From: a bacterium UBP1_UBA4771
GTDB taxonomy: Bacteria > Krumholzibacteriota > Krumholzibacteriia > Krumholzibacteriales > Krumholzibacteriaceae
Assembly (NCBI GenBank): GCA_002403295.1
Contig: DHHN01000162.1
Span: forward strand, 1 to 6,060
Length of the DNA stretch: 6,060 nucleotides
Reading direction: 5' to 3'
The notes under the pieces were generated by a model. The model searched no databases. It was not told where the DNA came from and was given only the letters and a program-made list of their open reading frames with translations. Positions 5,773 through 6,060 of this stretch are shown here, in pieces (position 1 is the stretch's first letter; every line of letters begins with the position of its first letter). Both the position numbers and the translations under genes were made by a program.

Positions 5773-6060
5773 ATGAGCGATCGATACCCTCACCAGCGAG
5801 CCGGCGGGGCCGCCGATTCTTTCGCCCGCGGCGTCAGGACGCGTATCGGCGCGCTGATCCTCGCGAGCGCCGTCGCGGTGGCGATCGTTTTCGGCTGCAC
5901 GTTCTACTTCGCGCTGCTCGCCAACGAATCGGCCGTGGCGCGCCAGATCCCGGAGCTCGGACAGGTCGCGGCTCAGATGAAGAACCTGCTCATCATGAAC
6001 ACCATCGTCTTCGTCGGCATCATCATCGCATCGTTCTATGCGCTCTCGTTCGTTGTCGCC
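5773..6060 (+). CDS. Unidentified membrane protein with two N-terminal transmembrane segments (3' end cut by window edge)
   Basis: Partial gene: 96 residues are open from ATG 5773 to the right edge with no stop. GGAG at 5761-5764 lies 8 nt upstream, which supports this start. The N-terminus is polar and positively charged (residues 1-24, with R19, R22, R24), followed by a hydrophobic helix (about 25-50), a short loop of some 22 residues (51-72, ending QVAAQMKNLL) and a second helix (about 73-95). By the positive-inside rule the N-terminus should be cytoplasmic and the loop outside. A downstream signalling or HAMP-like domain would fit this layout, but none is visible, so I assign no function. 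It follows the DUF116 gene on the same strand after 92 bp and is probably in the same transcript. Confidence 0.75.
   Translation, partial: MSDRYPHQRAGGAADSFARGVRTRIGALILASAVAVAIVFGCTFYFALLANESAVARQIPELGQVAAQMKNLLIMNTIVFVGIIIASFYALSFVVA

Overview
This 6,060-bp window is a strongly GC-rich, gene-dense stretch of bacterial chromosome. It holds six protein genes, two of them cut by the window edges. I saw no rRNA, tRNA, CRISPR array, transposase or integrase. The soluble heterodisulfide-reductase-like operon points to anaerobic or redox-flexible metabolism. The sigma-70-type promoter boxes, lipoprotein signal and Shine-Dalgarno sites point to a bacterium, probably Gram-negative, rather than an archaeon. 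I cannot name the phylum from the sequence.

Region 1 (1-2440, minus strand) is an hdrC-hdrB-hdrA operon. HdrC is a small protein with two [4Fe-4S] cluster motifs. HdrB carries two complete cysteine-rich CCG domains. HdrA is the flavin and iron-sulfur subunit and runs off the left edge after 292 residues. The genes abut (0 bp between hdrC and hdrB, 1 bp between hdrB and hdrA), and each has a good ribosome binding site. A strong promoter candidate (TTGACT, 16 bp, TATGAT, preceded by AT-rich DNA) drives the operon. In bacteria such HdrCBA sets are thought to move electrons between ferredoxin, pyridine nucleotide and a disulfide or other acceptor by flavin-based bifurcation. The partner genes would lie left of the window.

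Region 2 (2331-2709) is a 379-bp divergent intergenic region with an AT-rich core and a 12-bp perfect palindrome. It feeds the hdr operon leftward and a TPR lipoprotein gene rightward. The lipoprotein (2710-3852) has ten exactly phased 34-residue TPR units. Its end overlaps by 12 bp the end of a convergent EamA/DMT-family transporter gene (3841-4752, minus).

Region 3 (4753-6060) begins with a compact divergent promoter. A perfect 22-bp inverted repeat carries TTGAAC at both outer ends, and each copy works as the -35 box of a promoter candidate, one for the EamA gene and one for the rightward gene. That rightward gene (4874-5680) encodes a membrane-anchored DUF116 protein that appears to lack the usual internal cysteine cluster. 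It is followed by the start of a two-transmembrane-segment protein (5773 to the right edge) that I do not recognise.

The parts most worth following up are the shared-repeat divergent promoter, the cysteine-poor membrane DUF116 protein with its neighbour, and a composite motif shared by two of the intergenic regions. Nothing here amounts to a clearly new defence or mobile system.
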